Positions 1 through 8,034 of a stretch of DNA of 64,000 nt are shown piece by piece. The position numbers and the translations under genes were made by a program. The notes beneath the pieces were generated by a model. It saw only the letters and a list, made by a program, of their open reading frames with translations. It had not been told where the DNA came from and did not search any database. Where the stretch lies: the NCBI RefSeq assembly GCF_001677435.1, contig NZ_CP016268.1, positions 2,903,001 through 2,967,000 of the forward strand, written 5' to 3'. Each line of letters opens with the position of its first letter. Within the stretch, counting starts at the first letter, position 1. The stretch is from Woeseia oceani. GTDB taxonomy: Bacteria > Pseudomonadota > Gammaproteobacteria > Steroidobacterales > Woeseiaceae.

Positions 1-386
1 GGGTCGATGACTATGCACAAGCCATCTTTCGTCTGCTCCGGAAGCTTCTGGTAATACGCCACGGGTTGTTTGGTCGTTTCATCGCGGTACATACCGAGAA
101 AGCCGACCCGCGCCGTCGGCGCCAGATCCAGTATGCCTTCCAGCATGCCTACACCGGCACGCAGTATGGGAACGACGACGAGGTCCTCTGCAATCACATG
201 ACAAGCAGCTTCCGCAATCGGCGTCTGTACGGTAACTTTTTCGACTTTTATTTCCTTCAGCGCTTCATAGCAAAGGAACATCGTAATTTCCGTCGCCAGT
301 TCGCGGAATTTCTTGTGGCCGGTCTCTTTGTTGCGTATCAACGCCAGCTTGTGCTGAACGAAAGGATGGGTAATTTCTTCGTGCAT
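1..386 (-). CDS. upp: Uracil phosphoribosyltransferase, 5' part (gene runs off the window)
   Basis: Converts uracil and PRPP to UMP in the cytoplasmic pyrimidine salvage pathway. The visible 128 codons start MHEEITHPFVQHKLALIR and contain the family's TEIT, PILRAGVGM and GMYRDETT segments. The window edge cuts the gene just after IVIDP, immediately before the expected PRPP-binding loop (family DPMLATGGS), so the catalytic loop itself cannot be seen. The ATG is the natural start for this family. The next gene on the same strand lies about 270 bases upstream, so upp probably has its own promoter. Recognition is firm; only the length is unknown. Confidence 0.93.
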   Translation of the reverse strand, partial: MHEEITHPFVQHKLALIRNKETGHKKFRELATEITMFLCYEALKEIKVEKVTVQTPIAEAACHVIAEDLVVVPILRAGVGMLEGILDLAPTARVGFLGMYRDETTKQPVAYYQKLPEQTKDGLCIVID

Positions 387-657
387 GGGTCGAGGCTCCT
401 TGTCGGCACCGAATTTCAAGGCGGATTGCGTGCGGCGATGCCTAAGTCAGGCCGGTGATTAACCCGCCTTTACCGCGAGCTCTCGTACTGACCGGCCACG
501 CAGGCGGGGTCGTGAGTGCTCAGTATATACCAGCAACCACACTGCCGTAGCGCACTGCAAAAGCAAGACGGCCTGACTACAATCACGCGGACTGACGAGA
601 CGCGCGTCAAAAGAAAACCGGGCTTACAGCCGTGTCAACGCGATCCGAACTACGCGA

Positions 658-1011
658 TCAACGCTCTGACCACAGTGCGTATTCGTTGCCACACGGGTCC
701 AGAAAATGAAAGCGGCGGCCGCCGGGAAAGGAGAATATTTTCTTGCTGATCCGCCCGCCTGCGTCGGTCACCCGTTGCACGGCCGCCTCAAGATCCTCAT
801 TGTAGAAAACGACCAGCACACTGCCGGCCGCAACTGTCGCCTGGCTTTCAGCGCGGTAAAAGCCTCCCGCGAGCCGGCCATCATTGAATGAACAGTAGTC
901 CGGCCCATAGTCTTCGAATGTCCAGCCGAACAGCGTTTTGAAAAACACCTGAACTGCAGCCGGATCGCGTGCAGGAATTTCGATGTAGTCGATCCTGTTT
1001 TCTCTGTTCAT
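658..1011 (-). CDS. VOC (glyoxalase/bleomycin-resistance fold) family protein
   Basis: A 117-residue single-module VOC protein of the short glyoxalase/dioxygenase-like type. It opens with IDYIEIPARDPAAVQVFF and closes with the typical strand FLDPCGNEYALWSER, whose Glu is a usual metal ligand in the fold. The first-strand His seen in glyoxalase I is replaced (IDYIEI), so a classical glyoxalase reaction is unlikely. The substrate cannot be read from sequence. It is the last gene of a long minus-strand series of small genes. A cytoplasmic location is inferred because there is no signal peptide. Confidence 0.85.
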   Translation of the reverse strand: MNRENRIDYIEIPARDPAAVQVFFKTLFGWTFEDYGPDYCSFNDGRLAGGFYRAESQATVAAGSVLVVFYNEDLEAAVQRVTDAGGRISKKIFSFPGGRRFHFLDPCGNEYALWSER

Positions 1012-1031
1012 ATTTATTCCCGGAACAATGC

Positions 1032-1478
1032 TCAGCTCGCTAAGGATTTGAGACGCAGGATCGGTCGCTCTGCGTGTATCGTCACGTCACCAAACTTTCC
1101 CTGCAACTCGTAGATGCCATCACCTGTACGCCGCAGCCCGTTGATTCGGCCGAGGCCCAGGCGGCTCGCCAAACCAGCAATGGCAGCTTTATCCGCTGTT
1201 CGGTTCGCAGCAACCAGGCGCACGCAATACGGGAACTCGAGAACTCCGGGCCGGATGCAAGCATCCTCGGAAGGCCGTGGCTCCTCATAAAACGGGTGTT
1301 GTGGAGCAAGGCATATATCGAGCTCCAGCAACAACGCTTCGCCGTTCACATGCCAGGACAACACGTACGAAGCCGTCAGGTCTACCGCCTTGAATTCGCG
1401 CAGAGCTGTCCAGTCTGTGGTGTCATCACTCATTGTAGGAACTTGTTGGTTGGTAGCGTCGTTCACCGTTTCAGTCAT
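1032..1478 (-). CDS. Conserved hypothetical protein (148 aa)
   Basis: I do not recognise a named family. The protein is soluble, with no signal peptide or membrane segment. The first 20 residues are polar and low in structure; the start could instead be the second Met at residue 16 (MSDDTTDW). The rest looks like a mixed alpha/beta or beta-rich domain (ASYVLSWHVNGEALLLELDICL) with a proline- and acid-rich loop in the middle and a C-terminal GDVTIHAERPILRLKSL strand pair. It sits 20 bases upstream of the VOC gene and 16 bases downstream of the OsmC gene, so it is probably co-transcribed with both. Confidence 0.75.
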   Translation of the reverse strand: MTETVNDATNQQVPTMSDDTTDWTALREFKAVDLTASYVLSWHVNGEALLLELDICLAPQHPFYEEPRPSEDACIRPGVLEFPYCVRLVAANRTADKAAIAGLASRLGLGRINGLRRTGDGIYELQGKFGDVTIHAERPILRLKSLAS

Positions 1479-1494
1479 TCCTGCTCATCGTCAC

Positions 1495-1956
1495 TCAGGA
1501 TACCGGTTCAACGCGTATTTCCGTGCGCACTGAGTTGGCGATAAAACATTGTTCGTGCGCTTCCTCGTGCAATGTCGCGATCAATTCACGTGATGGACTC
1601 GCGCCGCTGTACGACGCCTCCGGGAAAAGCACCACTTCGCTGACCATCATGCCGCCCCTTTCGTTCTTGCCCATTTTTCCGATCGCCCGATCAACGTAGT
1701 CATCGACCACGATGCCGCGTTGCACGGCGAGCGAGAGAAAAAACAACATATGACAACTCGCCAGAGACGCCACGTACGCTTCTTCCGGGTCAACGTTCTC
1801 GGCAACGGACATTGGTAACGGCACGATATGCGGTGAAGCCGAGGCCGGCACCACCGCGCCGCCATCAAAGAGCCACTCGTGAGCACGACTGTAACGATTA
1901 TCCACAAAGGGCTGGTCGCCACGGCGCCAATGTACGGTCGCGTTAAACCGTGGCAT
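1495..1956 (-). CDS. OsmC family peroxiredoxin-like protein
   Basis: OsmC/Ohr proteins reduce organic hydroperoxides with a pair of cysteines. Here the two expected cysteines are present: Cys68 in LASCHML and Cys137 in HEQCFIANSV, at normal spacing for a 153-residue protein. Asp/Glu-rich PEEAYVAS just before the first Cys is also typical of the subfamily. The protein is cytoplasmic. It lies in the minus-strand run between a cupin and a hypothetical gene, spaced by fewer than 20 bases on either side. The family is secure; the physiological substrate is not known. Confidence 0.9.
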   Translation of the reverse strand: MPRFNATVHWRRGDQPFVDNRYSRAHEWLFDGGAVVPASASPHIVPLPMSVAENVDPEEAYVASLASCHMLFFLSLAVQRGIVVDDYVDRAIGKMGKNERGGMMVSEVVLFPEASYSGASPSRELIATLHEEAHEQCFIANSVRTEIRVEPVS

Positions 1957-1975
1957 AGCGGTTACTCCTCATGCT

Positions 1976-2365
1976 CTAGTCACCTGGCTGTTGCCGGTTC
2001 TCGGTGCCTTCGCCGGGCGTGACAAACAACATCGTCGCCATTTCAGACACTTTCGCTGTGTGCCAGGTTCCCTTCGGCACCACCACGAATGCTCCGGCCT
2101 CGCTCAGAGAAACGCGGCGCTCTCCGCCGGCTTCGTGCAACAGCAAGTCGGCGCTCCCTGCGAGCAGGCAAACGATTTCATCGCCTTCCGGGTGTCGCTC
2201 CCAGGTCGGCCAGTCAGTGGTGAAACGGTACGCTGATATGAGCGAGTGACCGGCGAACGTACCGTAGCGTTTATCAAGGTCCTGCCAGAAGGTTTCATCG
2301 ACGGGTAGCACAGTGGCGGAAAGTTCGGGGTCGACCACCACAAAACTGGAAAAAAGATTCTGCAT
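1976..2365 (-). CDS. Cupin-domain protein
   Basis: A 129-residue single cupin beta-barrel. Motif 1 is degenerate (TDWPTWERHPEGDEIVCLLAGSADLLL, with the H..E part kept as HPEGDE). Motif 2 is GAFVVVPKGTWHTAKVSE with the usual PxGxxH. The His and Glu residues would bind a single metal ion. The C-terminus is polar. No fused domain indicates a reaction; cupins of this size range from dioxygenases to sugar-binding proteins. It belongs to the same minus-strand run as osmC and csaA. Confidence 0.85.
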   Translation of the reverse strand: MQNLFSSFVVVDPELSATVLPVDETFWQDLDKRYGTFAGHSLISAYRFTTDWPTWERHPEGDEIVCLLAGSADLLLHEAGGERRVSLSEAGAFVVVPKGTWHTAKVSEMATMLFVTPGEGTENRQQPGD

Positions 2366-2396
2366 GCCGGCTCCTTAGGCGAAGATTGGGCGTCTA

Positions 2397-2735
2397 TCAG
2401 GCTAACCGCACCCCATTCGGACAAGGCCGATCAGGTACCGCGAGTATCACACTACCGTCAGCCTGAATGAATCCGGTGACGAGGCATTCCGACATAAACG
2501 GTCCGATCTGTTTACGAGGAAAATTAACCACTCCCATCACCTGCTTGCCCACCAGTTCATCCAGCGTGTAGTGATCAGTGATTTGAGCAGAGGAACGGCG
2601 GATGCCGATCTCGTCACCAAAGTCGACGGTAAGCTTGTACGCTGGCTTGCGCGCTTCCGGAAAGGCTTCGGCCGCGACGATCGTGCCGGCTCGCAACTCC
2701 ACGCGTTCAAACTCTTTCCAGGTCAAATCAGTCAT
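2397..2735 (-). CDS. csaA: tRNA-binding / chaperone-like protein CsaA
   Basis: A 112-residue stand-alone EMAP/OB-fold (tRNA-binding) domain, the normal length for CsaA. Diagnostic segments are the FERVELRAGTIVAAEAFPEARKPAYKLTVDFG opening, RRSSAQITDHYTL, and VNFPRKQIGPFMSECLVTGF. CsaA acts as a homodimer that binds tRNA and assists protein export in some bacteria; the role in this organism is not known. There is no signal peptide. It is flanked by the cupin gene and marC-like gene on the same strand. Confidence 0.92.
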   Translation of the reverse strand: MTDLTWKEFERVELRAGTIVAAEAFPEARKPAYKLTVDFGDEIGIRRSSAQITDHYTLDELVGKQVMGVVNFPRKQIGPFMSECLVTGFIQADGSVILAVPDRPCPNGVRLA

Positions 2736-2764
2736 CGATCAAATCTCTTGGTGTTTTCCCGACC

Positions 2765-3391
2765 TTAAAACAAACCACTCTGCGCGAGGCCATCGAGTAC
2801 GAACTGCACAGCCAGTGCCGTCAGCAGCACACCCAGAATCCGGGTAATAACCTGCATCCCCGTTACGCCGAGGAAGCGCTGCAATTGGGTCGCCAGCAAC
2901 ATGCCAATCAAGGTCACGAGCAAGACCGCCAGCAATGCCAGCACAACTGCTGTCTGCAACAGAAAGTCACCTTGCGCATCGGACATGAGCAGAATCGACG
3001 CACCCATGGCGCCCGGCCCCGCGATCAACGGTGTCGCCAGCGGAAATACCGTGATGTCCTGACGGACAGTCGCCTCCTCGTTCTCCTCGGCGGTCGTGGA
3101 GGTTGCGCCGGACGATATCGCGAAAACCATTTCTATACCGATCAGCAGCAAAAGTATGCCACCGGCGATCCTCAGCGCCGGCAAGGAAATGCCCAATGTC
3201 GACAGTAGGAATTCACCCGCCAATGTGAAGAACACCAGTATGCCGGTCGCAATCAACGTTGCGCGCAGAGCGATACGCCGACGCATCCGCGGCGAGGCGT
3301 CCGCTGTCAGTGCCGCGAATACGGCCATGACGTCGGGCGGCCCTACGGTCGCAAAAAATGTCGCAAATGCGACAAACGCTGTCTCAATCAT
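2765..3391 (-). CDS. MarC family integral membrane protein
   Basis: A 208-residue inner-membrane protein with about six hydrophobic segments. The family hallmarks are FFATVGPPDVMAVFAALT near the N-terminus and FPLATPLIAGPGAMGASILLM in the middle. MarC proteins were once linked to multiple antibiotic resistance but have no settled substrate. A longer reading frame extends to 3451, but the Met at 3391 directly precedes the first transmembrane helix as in homologues, so I use that start. A polar glutamate-rich loop (residues about 95-115) separates the two halves. Confidence 0.88.
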   Translation of the reverse strand: MIETAFVAFATFFATVGPPDVMAVFAALTADASPRMRRRIALRATLIATGILVFFTLAGEFLLSTLGISLPALRIAGGILLLLIGIEMVFAISSGATSTTAEENEEATVRQDITVFPLATPLIAGPGAMGASILLMSDAQGDFLLQTAVVLALLAVLLVTLIGMLLATQLQRFLGVTGMQVITRILGVLLTALAVQFVLDGLAQSGLF

Positions 3392-3474
3392 TGTCTGTTC
3401 CCGGTCCGGACGCTGAAGCTTACTAGCTTCAGCGGTCACACCCAATGGCATTGTGGAATCCCGTGCGCCCCGGG

Positions 3475-4011
3475 CTAAAGTGATTGCTCGCGGCTGACGT
3501 AGAGGTTCAGCTGCGCTGCGTTGCCGGCCAGCGTCAGCCGCCGGTCGAAGCGCATACCCAGTCGCAAGAGCAAAGCATTTGAGGGCTCATTGTCCGGCGT
3601 CGCAAGCGCAAAAACCTGCTCAATATCAGGGTGATGCCGCGCTTGCCGAAGTACCAGTGCGGCCGATTCCGCCGCAAACCCCTGCCGCCGAAACGCCGGC
3701 AGGAATGCGAAACCAAGATCCGGCGCGTCCAGACCGGCGCGGCGAACCAGCCCGCAAATGCCAACCGCCACAGCATCTGTCTTGCGCTCGACGCGGTACA
3801 TGCCGTAGCCGTATTCCCGGTACCCGGGCGCAATACGCTCCGCTATATACGCCTCTGCGTCCGCGGCGGTACGCACGCCACGATCGCCGACATAGCGCAG
3901 GAAATCCGGGTCGTTCAAAACGGAATGAATGAGGTCGGCGTCAGCGCAGCTTAGTTCACGCAATACCAGCCGATCAGTTTCGCCAACAACCCGGCCAGCC
4001 TCTTTAGCCAT
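3475..4011 (-). CDS. GNAT family N-acetyltransferase (RimJ/RimL-like)
   Basis: A 178-residue acetyl-CoA-dependent acyltransferase of the RimJ/RimL type. The N-terminal GETDRLVLRELSCADADLI, the central LGFAFLPAFRRQGFAAESAALVL (acetyl-CoA pyrophosphate loop, here RRQGFA) and the ATPDNEPSNALLLRLGMRF segment are all in family order. The acceptor could be a protein N-terminus or a small molecule. The reading frame can be extended nine codons to a GTG at 4038, but the ATG is favoured. It is one of two GNAT genes in this minus-strand run. Confidence 0.88.
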   Translation of the reverse strand: MAKEAGRVVGETDRLVLRELSCADADLIHSVLNDPDFLRYVGDRGVRTAADAEAYIAERIAPGYREYGYGMYRVERKTDAVAVGICGLVRRAGLDAPDLGFAFLPAFRRQGFAAESAALVLRQARHHPDIEQVFALATPDNEPSNALLLRLGMRFDRRLTLAGNAAQLNLYVSREQSL

Positions 4012-4049
4012 TGCCTGGCGGTCGCACTGCGGGCACACCGCGCCCGGAT

Positions 4050-4256
4050 CTAGGGGTCACTGCTTCGCGACAGCGTGGTATCTGACGATGTGTCACCCGC
4101 CGCCTGCTGGCGCTGTTCCCGCTCCGCGATACGCTTCTGCACTATTTCCAGTTTGCGTGCATGGTCGCGCCGTTCGGAAGGCACTACGAAAACAAACCAG
4201 ACGGCGACAAAGAGCCCCATCGCGATCAGGAAACCGTATACCAACGTCCAATCCAT
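4050..4256 (-). CDS. Small single-pass membrane protein
   Basis: A 68-residue protein with one strong N-terminal transmembrane helix (about residues 6-27, LVYGFLIAMGLFVAVWFVFVV), followed by a basic and then coiled-coil-like cytoplasmic tail (HARKLEIVQKRIAEREQRQQAA) and a Ser/Asp/Thr-rich end. No family is recognised. It lies between the GNAT and another tiny membrane-protein gene on the same strand. Confidence 0.6.
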   Translation of the reverse strand: MDWTLVYGFLIAMGLFVAVWFVFVVPSERRDHARKLEIVQKRIAEREQRQQAAGDTSSDTTLSRSSDP

Positions 4257-4279
4257 GCTCCCCCCGATTTATCTAACGA

Positions 4280-4507
4280 TTAAAAAAGTGCGCGTACCAG
4301 CAATAACAAACCGAACACGCTCAACGGCAAACCGACAACCGCGCCGATCACGCTCATCGTCAGTGCCACGCCTGTCACCATCAAGGTCAGGCCCAATAAC
4401 GCGGCTACGACCCGGGTGCACAGACTGATAACAAAACCCAGCAAACGCCACAACAGCACGAACGGCAACAGCAATATCGGCGTGGATTTGTCAGTATCGT
4501 TGTTCAT
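4280..4507 (-). CDS. Small two-helix membrane protein
   Basis: A 75-residue protein, almost entirely hydrophobic after residue 10, with two or three membrane segments (LLPFVLLWRLLGFVISLC; VAALLGLTLMVTGVALTM; VVGLPLSVFGLLLLVRALF). The frame is open further upstream inside the SDR gene, but the ATG at 4507 is just 8 bases after the SDR stop codon and gives a compact protein, so it is the better start. Probably translated together with the SDR gene. Function unknown. Confidence 0.65.
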   Translation of the reverse strand: MNNDTDKSTPILLLPFVLLWRLLGFVISLCTRVVAALLGLTLMVTGVALTMSVIGAVVGLPLSVFGLLLLVRALF

Positions 4508-4514
4508 GCGGTTC

Positions 4515-5279
4515 TCAGCTACGTAAATACGAGGCGCCATTAACGTCGATGATCGCGCCGGTGGAAAACTCAGCGCCAGCGGATGCCAGAAACAACACGG
4601 CAGCCGCAACTTCCTCTGGCCGGGCAACCCGACCGAGCGGGCTTTGCGCCCGAATGGCGTCACCTGACTCGCCTTGCAGCGAGGCAGTCGCCATATCGGT
4701 CTCGACAAAACCGGGAGCAACAGCCGCTACGTAAATCTGTTTCGCTGCCAATGCGATTGCCAGTGATTGGGTGAGCGAGTTCAAAGCGGCCTTGCTCGCC
4801 CCGTAGGCGGGTGCGTCGGGCTCGCCCCGAAAGGCACCGCGGGACGTCACATTAATGATACGACCACCACCATTGGCCGCCATGTGCCGCGCCGCCGCCC
4901 AGCACACGTTAGCGGGGCCGGTCAGGTTGGTCGCCAGCGTTCGTTGCCATGCAGCCATCCAGTCGACCAACGCCGTATCCAACGGTGCGTGTGCCTCGAA
5001 AACACCGGCATTGTTAACCACGGTGTCCAGACCGGACAAATTGCGAATCGCCTGTTCGACAACGCGCAGGGAACCGTCAGTGGTCGCTACATCCGCTTTG
5101 ATCAGACAATGTCCAGCGCCAGCGAGCGACGCAAGTGCCTCCTCGGCGGCCACCTTGTTGCCGCGATAGTTCAGCGCGACCGTCGCCCCGCGAGCGGCAA
5201 ATGCCTGCGCAATGGCCCGGCCAATCCCGCGCGATGCGCCTGTTACCAGAACCTTGCGTCCGGCAAAGCCGTCACTCAC
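4515..5279 (-). CDS. SDR family oxidoreductase (FabG-like)
   Basis: A classical short-chain dehydrogenase/reductase, 254 residues, NAD(P)H-dependent. The cofactor loop is TGASRGIGRA (residues 13-22), NNAG is at 89-92, and the catalytic Ser146, Tyr159 and Lys163 (YGASK) are in place. The C-terminal AGAEFSTGAIIDVNGA segment is typical of 3-oxoacyl-ACP reductase-like members. The Arg after the first Gly motif and the Asn-Tyr-Arg-Gly after beta-2 suggest NADPH. No fatty-acid genes surround it, so the substrate cannot be inferred; it is not called fabG for that reason. Confidence 0.9.
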   Translation of the reverse strand: MSDGFAGRKVLVTGASRGIGRAIAQAFAARGATVALNYRGNKVAAEEALASLAGAGHCLIKADVATTDGSLRVVEQAIRNLSGLDTVVNNAGVFEAHAPLDTALVDWMAAWQRTLATNLTGPANVCWAAARHMAANGGGRIINVTSRGAFRGEPDAPAYGASKAALNSLTQSLAIALAAKQIYVAAVAPGFVETDMATASLQGESGDAIRAQSPLGRVARPEEVAAAVLFLASAGAEFSTGAIIDVNGASYLRS

Positions 5280-5313
5280 TGGGTAGACTCCAACGTTGCA
5301 GCCTGCTTTGCAT

Positions 5314-5775
5314 TCATAATTCCTTTATGTAGCGGAGCAGTTCCGGCGCGTATCCACAATGTTCGTATACTGCGCGGGCGCGGCGGTTACTTTCGATTAC
5401 GTGCAACGTCATCGCCTTTGCGCCGTGCCGCCGCGCGTTCAACTCGGCTTCAGCCAACAACGCTTTGCCCGCCCCGCTACCCTCCGCTTCGACCGCGACC
5501 ACGATCACCTCAAGGTGCGCACCCGGCTCATGGCTCAGCAGGTCCGGGCGCAACGTAGTCAGGGTCATGCCCACTATTTTCCCTGCAGAAACAGCGACCT
5601 GCACCAGGCATTGTGGCGCATCGCCGGCCAACCATTCGCGCAATAACGCGGCATCGCCGGTCCAAAGGTGTTCAGCTTTGCGGTGCGCCGGTATCTCAAA
5701 AGCGGCAAGCCGCGGCAAAAGCGCCAGCATCGCATCACCATCATCAGTTGTTGCATCCCGTATTTCTATACTCAT
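5314..5775 (-). CDS. GNAT family N-acetyltransferase
   Basis: A 153-residue GNAT protein. The core beta4-alpha3 segment LEVIVVAVEAEGSGAGKALLAEAELNARRHG carries the acetyl-CoA loop (EGSGAGKAL), and ESNRRARAVYEHCGYAPE is the usual C-terminal motif. The start ATG is preceded by a GGAAGAG ribosome-binding site. It is separated from the SDR gene by 35 bases. The acceptor substrate is unknown. Confidence 0.88.
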   Translation of the reverse strand: MSIEIRDATTDDGDAMLALLPRLAAFEIPAHRKAEHLWTGDAALLREWLAGDAPQCLVQVAVSAGKIVGMTLTTLRPDLLSHEPGAHLEVIVVAVEAEGSGAGKALLAEAELNARRHGAKAMTLHVIESNRRARAVYEHCGYAPELLRYIKEL

Positions 5776-5880
5776 CTCTTCCCTGGTTTATTGTCCCGAC
5801 TGAAAGGTCGCCGGACACGAATCACAAAGTGTACCCGAGCTATCCCCTGCTGTTTGCCACAGGCACTTCCCGGGGCAGTA

Positions 5881-6294
5881 TCACAGCCCGGTACGCAGCT
5901 CTTTGCGGATGACCAGCTTTAGACCAGACCAGGTTTCGTCTACGGCACAAACCTTGACGTCCACCAGCCCAAGCGGCAATGCGACTTCCCTGATCGTATC
6001 CTCGGTGATATCGGTGGCCACGCCCGATGCCCGCTTCGGCCATGACACCCAGATGCATCCGTTTTGCCGAATAACGGTGAGCAGAACCGGCAATGTGCGG
6101 CGCAGCTCGCGCTCCTCCCGAGTGAAGAAATGGCAAAGATCGACATCGGTTCGCAAACGCGTCGAGAATGTCACCCCGGCCGGCAACGGAGCCAGTAGTT
6201 GCTGGTAGTGTTCGGGCTCGTTCTTCAGGCGCACGCGCGCCCCTTCGCGAATGCCCAGCTTGCGAGCCAGCGGGGTTGCAGAATACCCAGCCAT
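5881..6294 (-). CDS. DUF3052-like protein
   Basis: A 137-residue soluble protein beginning MAGYSATPLARKLGIREGARV, the normal opening of DUF3052 members. ENEPEHYQQLLAPLP-like, CHFFTREERELRRTLP and GCIWVSWPKR segments follow in family order. The frame is open up to 6363, but that part overlaps the LysE-family gene's tail and does not match the family. Function of the family is not established. Located between a GNAT and a LysE-type exporter. Confidence 0.8.
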   Translation of the reverse strand: MAGYSATPLARKLGIREGARVRLKNEPEHYQQLLAPLPAGVTFSTRLRTDVDLCHFFTREERELRRTLPVLLTVIRQNGCIWVSWPKRASGVATDITEDTIREVALPLGLVDVKVCAVDETWSGLKLVIRKELRTGL

Positions 6295-6322
6295 AATCCG
6301 GCTTACGCGCCCGTTAGTTTGA

Positions 6323-6949
6323 TCATCGTTCGGCCACCAACAGTTTGATCGCCAGCCCGGCAAATACGGTGCCGGCTACCCGGTTCAAGATCCGTTGCGC
6401 GCTGCCCGAACGGCGCAGGACCGCACCGACCGAGCCTGCGAATATGGCAACAGAGCCGAACACGAGCACTGTCGCTACCGCAAAGACCGCGCCGAGAATC
6501 AGAATTTGCACCACCACGGAACCGCGTTCCGGACTGACAAACTGCGACAAGAAAGCCAGGAAGAAAATAGACACCTTTGGATTCGTCACGTTCATTACGA
6601 TTCCGCGCACATACAACTGCCGCAACGTCAGAGCCGGCTGCTCTTTGACCGTCAATGCGCTCGCGCCTGCTCTGAAGGCTTGCCAGGCGAGATAAAGCAA
6701 ATACAGGGCACCGGCAACCTTCAGCGCCGTGAACGCAACGGCTGATGTTTGAAAGATTACCGCGATGCCCAGCGCCACCGCTGTGGTATGCACGATAAGC
6801 CCGGTACACAGACCGGCCGTGACAATCAGGCCGGCACGGGCACCACCCAGTGCTGACTGGGTCAAGACAAAAATATTGTCCGGCCCCGGCGCAAGCGCCA
6901 GCAATACGCTCACTACAAAAAATGCACCAAGTACATCTATCGGGATCAT
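6323..6949 (-). CDS. LysE/RhtB family amino-acid or homoserine-lactone exporter
   Basis: A 208-residue inner-membrane exporter of the LysE family with about six transmembrane helices. The signature LALAPGPDNIFVLTQSALGGARAGLIVTAGLCTG is at residues about 17-52. FRAGASALTVKE marks the cytoplasmic loop, followed by a FLAFLSQFV segment. Members export amino acids or their analogues by proton exchange. No dedicated LysG-type regulator is adjacent, so the cargo is unknown. Confidence 0.9.
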   Translation of the reverse strand: MIPIDVLGAFFVVSVLLALAPGPDNIFVLTQSALGGARAGLIVTAGLCTGLIVHTTAVALGIAVIFQTSAVAFTALKVAGALYLLYLAWQAFRAGASALTVKEQPALTLRQLYVRGIVMNVTNPKVSIFFLAFLSQFVSPERGSVVVQILILGAVFAVATVLVFGSVAIFAGSVGAVLRRSGSAQRILNRVAGTVFAGLAIKLLVAER

Positions 6950-7146
6950 TCAACGGCACTCAGGTGGCCACGGTAGTTGCCACGCATCCTAGGGCAGTGC
7001 CGGGAAACGGGCAAATGGACCCCAGTAATAGTGTCGCTACGCAGGATCGCTACAGGTGTCATCCTTATTCGCTGGCTAGCACGGGCATTGCAGAGACCGT
7101 AACCGAACGGCCAGCCAGCGATCGGGGACAAACCCGGTCGCGACCG

Positions 7147-7743
7147 TTATTTCAACAATCGCGCTTCTGCATCGAGGGCCCGCTGCTCCGTTTCCACATC
7201 GAGCATGCTGCGCAATGTCGCCGTTAGCGGGTTATCCTCGGTGTAACGTTTGCCGTAGTGCAAGTTGAAGCGGTAGTCGAAGCCGTCCGGATTCTTTCCC
7301 TGGATATGCTGAAGTATGGTCTCCAGTTTATCGAGCCCTTTTGCCAGCCGCGCTTCAGCCGTTTCCGCACGCTCGTACTCATCCCACAGTCCGGTGATTT
7401 CCTCTTGCAGCCGGCCAGGCAGCGGCTCAAGCAACTGCAGAAGATCCCGACGCTCAGCAGCGGACTTATCCGGCATACCAACCTGTTCCGGCGCCGGGAT
7501 ATCACCGCTGATTGCTTCACCGAGATCGTGAATCAGGCAGATCTTGACCAGGCGAGAAAAGTTGATCTCGGGAAAGTGCTCCTCAACCAGCAACGCCATC
7601 ATGCACAAACGCCAGCTGTGTTCAGCAACACTCTCCAGCCGGCCTTCCGATGTATAACAATGCCGGATCGTATTCTTGAGTTTTTCCGTGCCACGCAAAA
7701 AATCGAGCAAGCCATTGAGTTCAGCAATATCCATGGCGTCCAT
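7147..7743 (-). CDS. HD-domain phosphohydrolase (HDDC2/YfbR-like)
   Basis: A 198-residue metal-dependent phosphohydrolase. The ligands are visible as His42 (AEHSW), His72-Asp73 (IHDLGE) and Asp138 (GLDKLE). The same layout is found in the HDDC2/YfbR 5'-deoxynucleotidase group, which makes nucleoside monophosphates the likely substrates. This is an inference from the family; no partner genes support it. The ATG at 7743 has a GGAG ribosome-binding site; a second Met three codons in is possible. Confidence 0.85.
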   Translation of the reverse strand: MDAMDIAELNGLLDFLRGTEKLKNTIRHCYTSEGRLESVAEHSWRLCMMALLVEEHFPEINFSRLVKICLIHDLGEAISGDIPAPEQVGMPDKSAAERRDLLQLLEPLPGRLQEEITGLWDEYERAETAEARLAKGLDKLETILQHIQGKNPDGFDYRFNLHYGKRYTEDNPLTATLRSMLDVETEQRALDAEARLLK

Positions 7744-7776
7744 ACTACTCCGGGCACTGCGATGACGAGTAGCCCA

Positions 7777-8034
7777 TCAGGTCAGATAGCGGTACACGAG
7801 CCAACCCAGCAGACCGAGCACAATGATAACGAGCTGGCGGCCGCCTGTACTTTCCTCGCGAAAGGCCTGATCTGCGCCACGTTGCGGATGTTGGCGAAGG
7901 TACGTATCAATCAAATCTTTGGCTTCTTTGAGTCCGAGATTGCGCTGCTCACGCAGGCGTTTGATCGCCTCCAGTTTACGTCCGGCACGTAACGCCTCCC
8001 GCACCCCCTGCGGCAGTTCATCCGTAGCCGTCAC
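7777..8034 (-). CDS. Ribosomal L7/L12 C-terminal-domain-like protein with a membrane anchor
   Basis: An 85-residue protein. Residues about 10-48 (VREALRAGRKLEAIKRLREQRNLGLKEAKDLIDTYL) match the alpha-helical core of the ribosomal protein L7/L12 C-terminal domain, including the GLKEAKDLID signature. It is followed by a polar linker and one C-terminal transmembrane helix (QLVIIVLGLLGWLVYRYL). Its GTG start overlaps the stop of the upstream gene (GTGA), which indicates translational coupling. It is not a ribosomal protein: the N-terminal dimerisation domain is absent. Function unknown; such proteins are annotated from the domain alone. Confidence 0.78.
   Translation of the reverse strand: MTATDELPQGVREALRAGRKLEAIKRLREQRNLGLKEAKDLIDTYLRQHPQRGADQAFREESTGGRQLVIIVLGLLGWLVYRYLT

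Noticed and set aside
7020-7146. Complementary CGCTGGC/GCCAGCG segments upstream of the LysE gene
   Set aside because: The arms are far apart and near no feature that would make a terminator or riboswitch credible.
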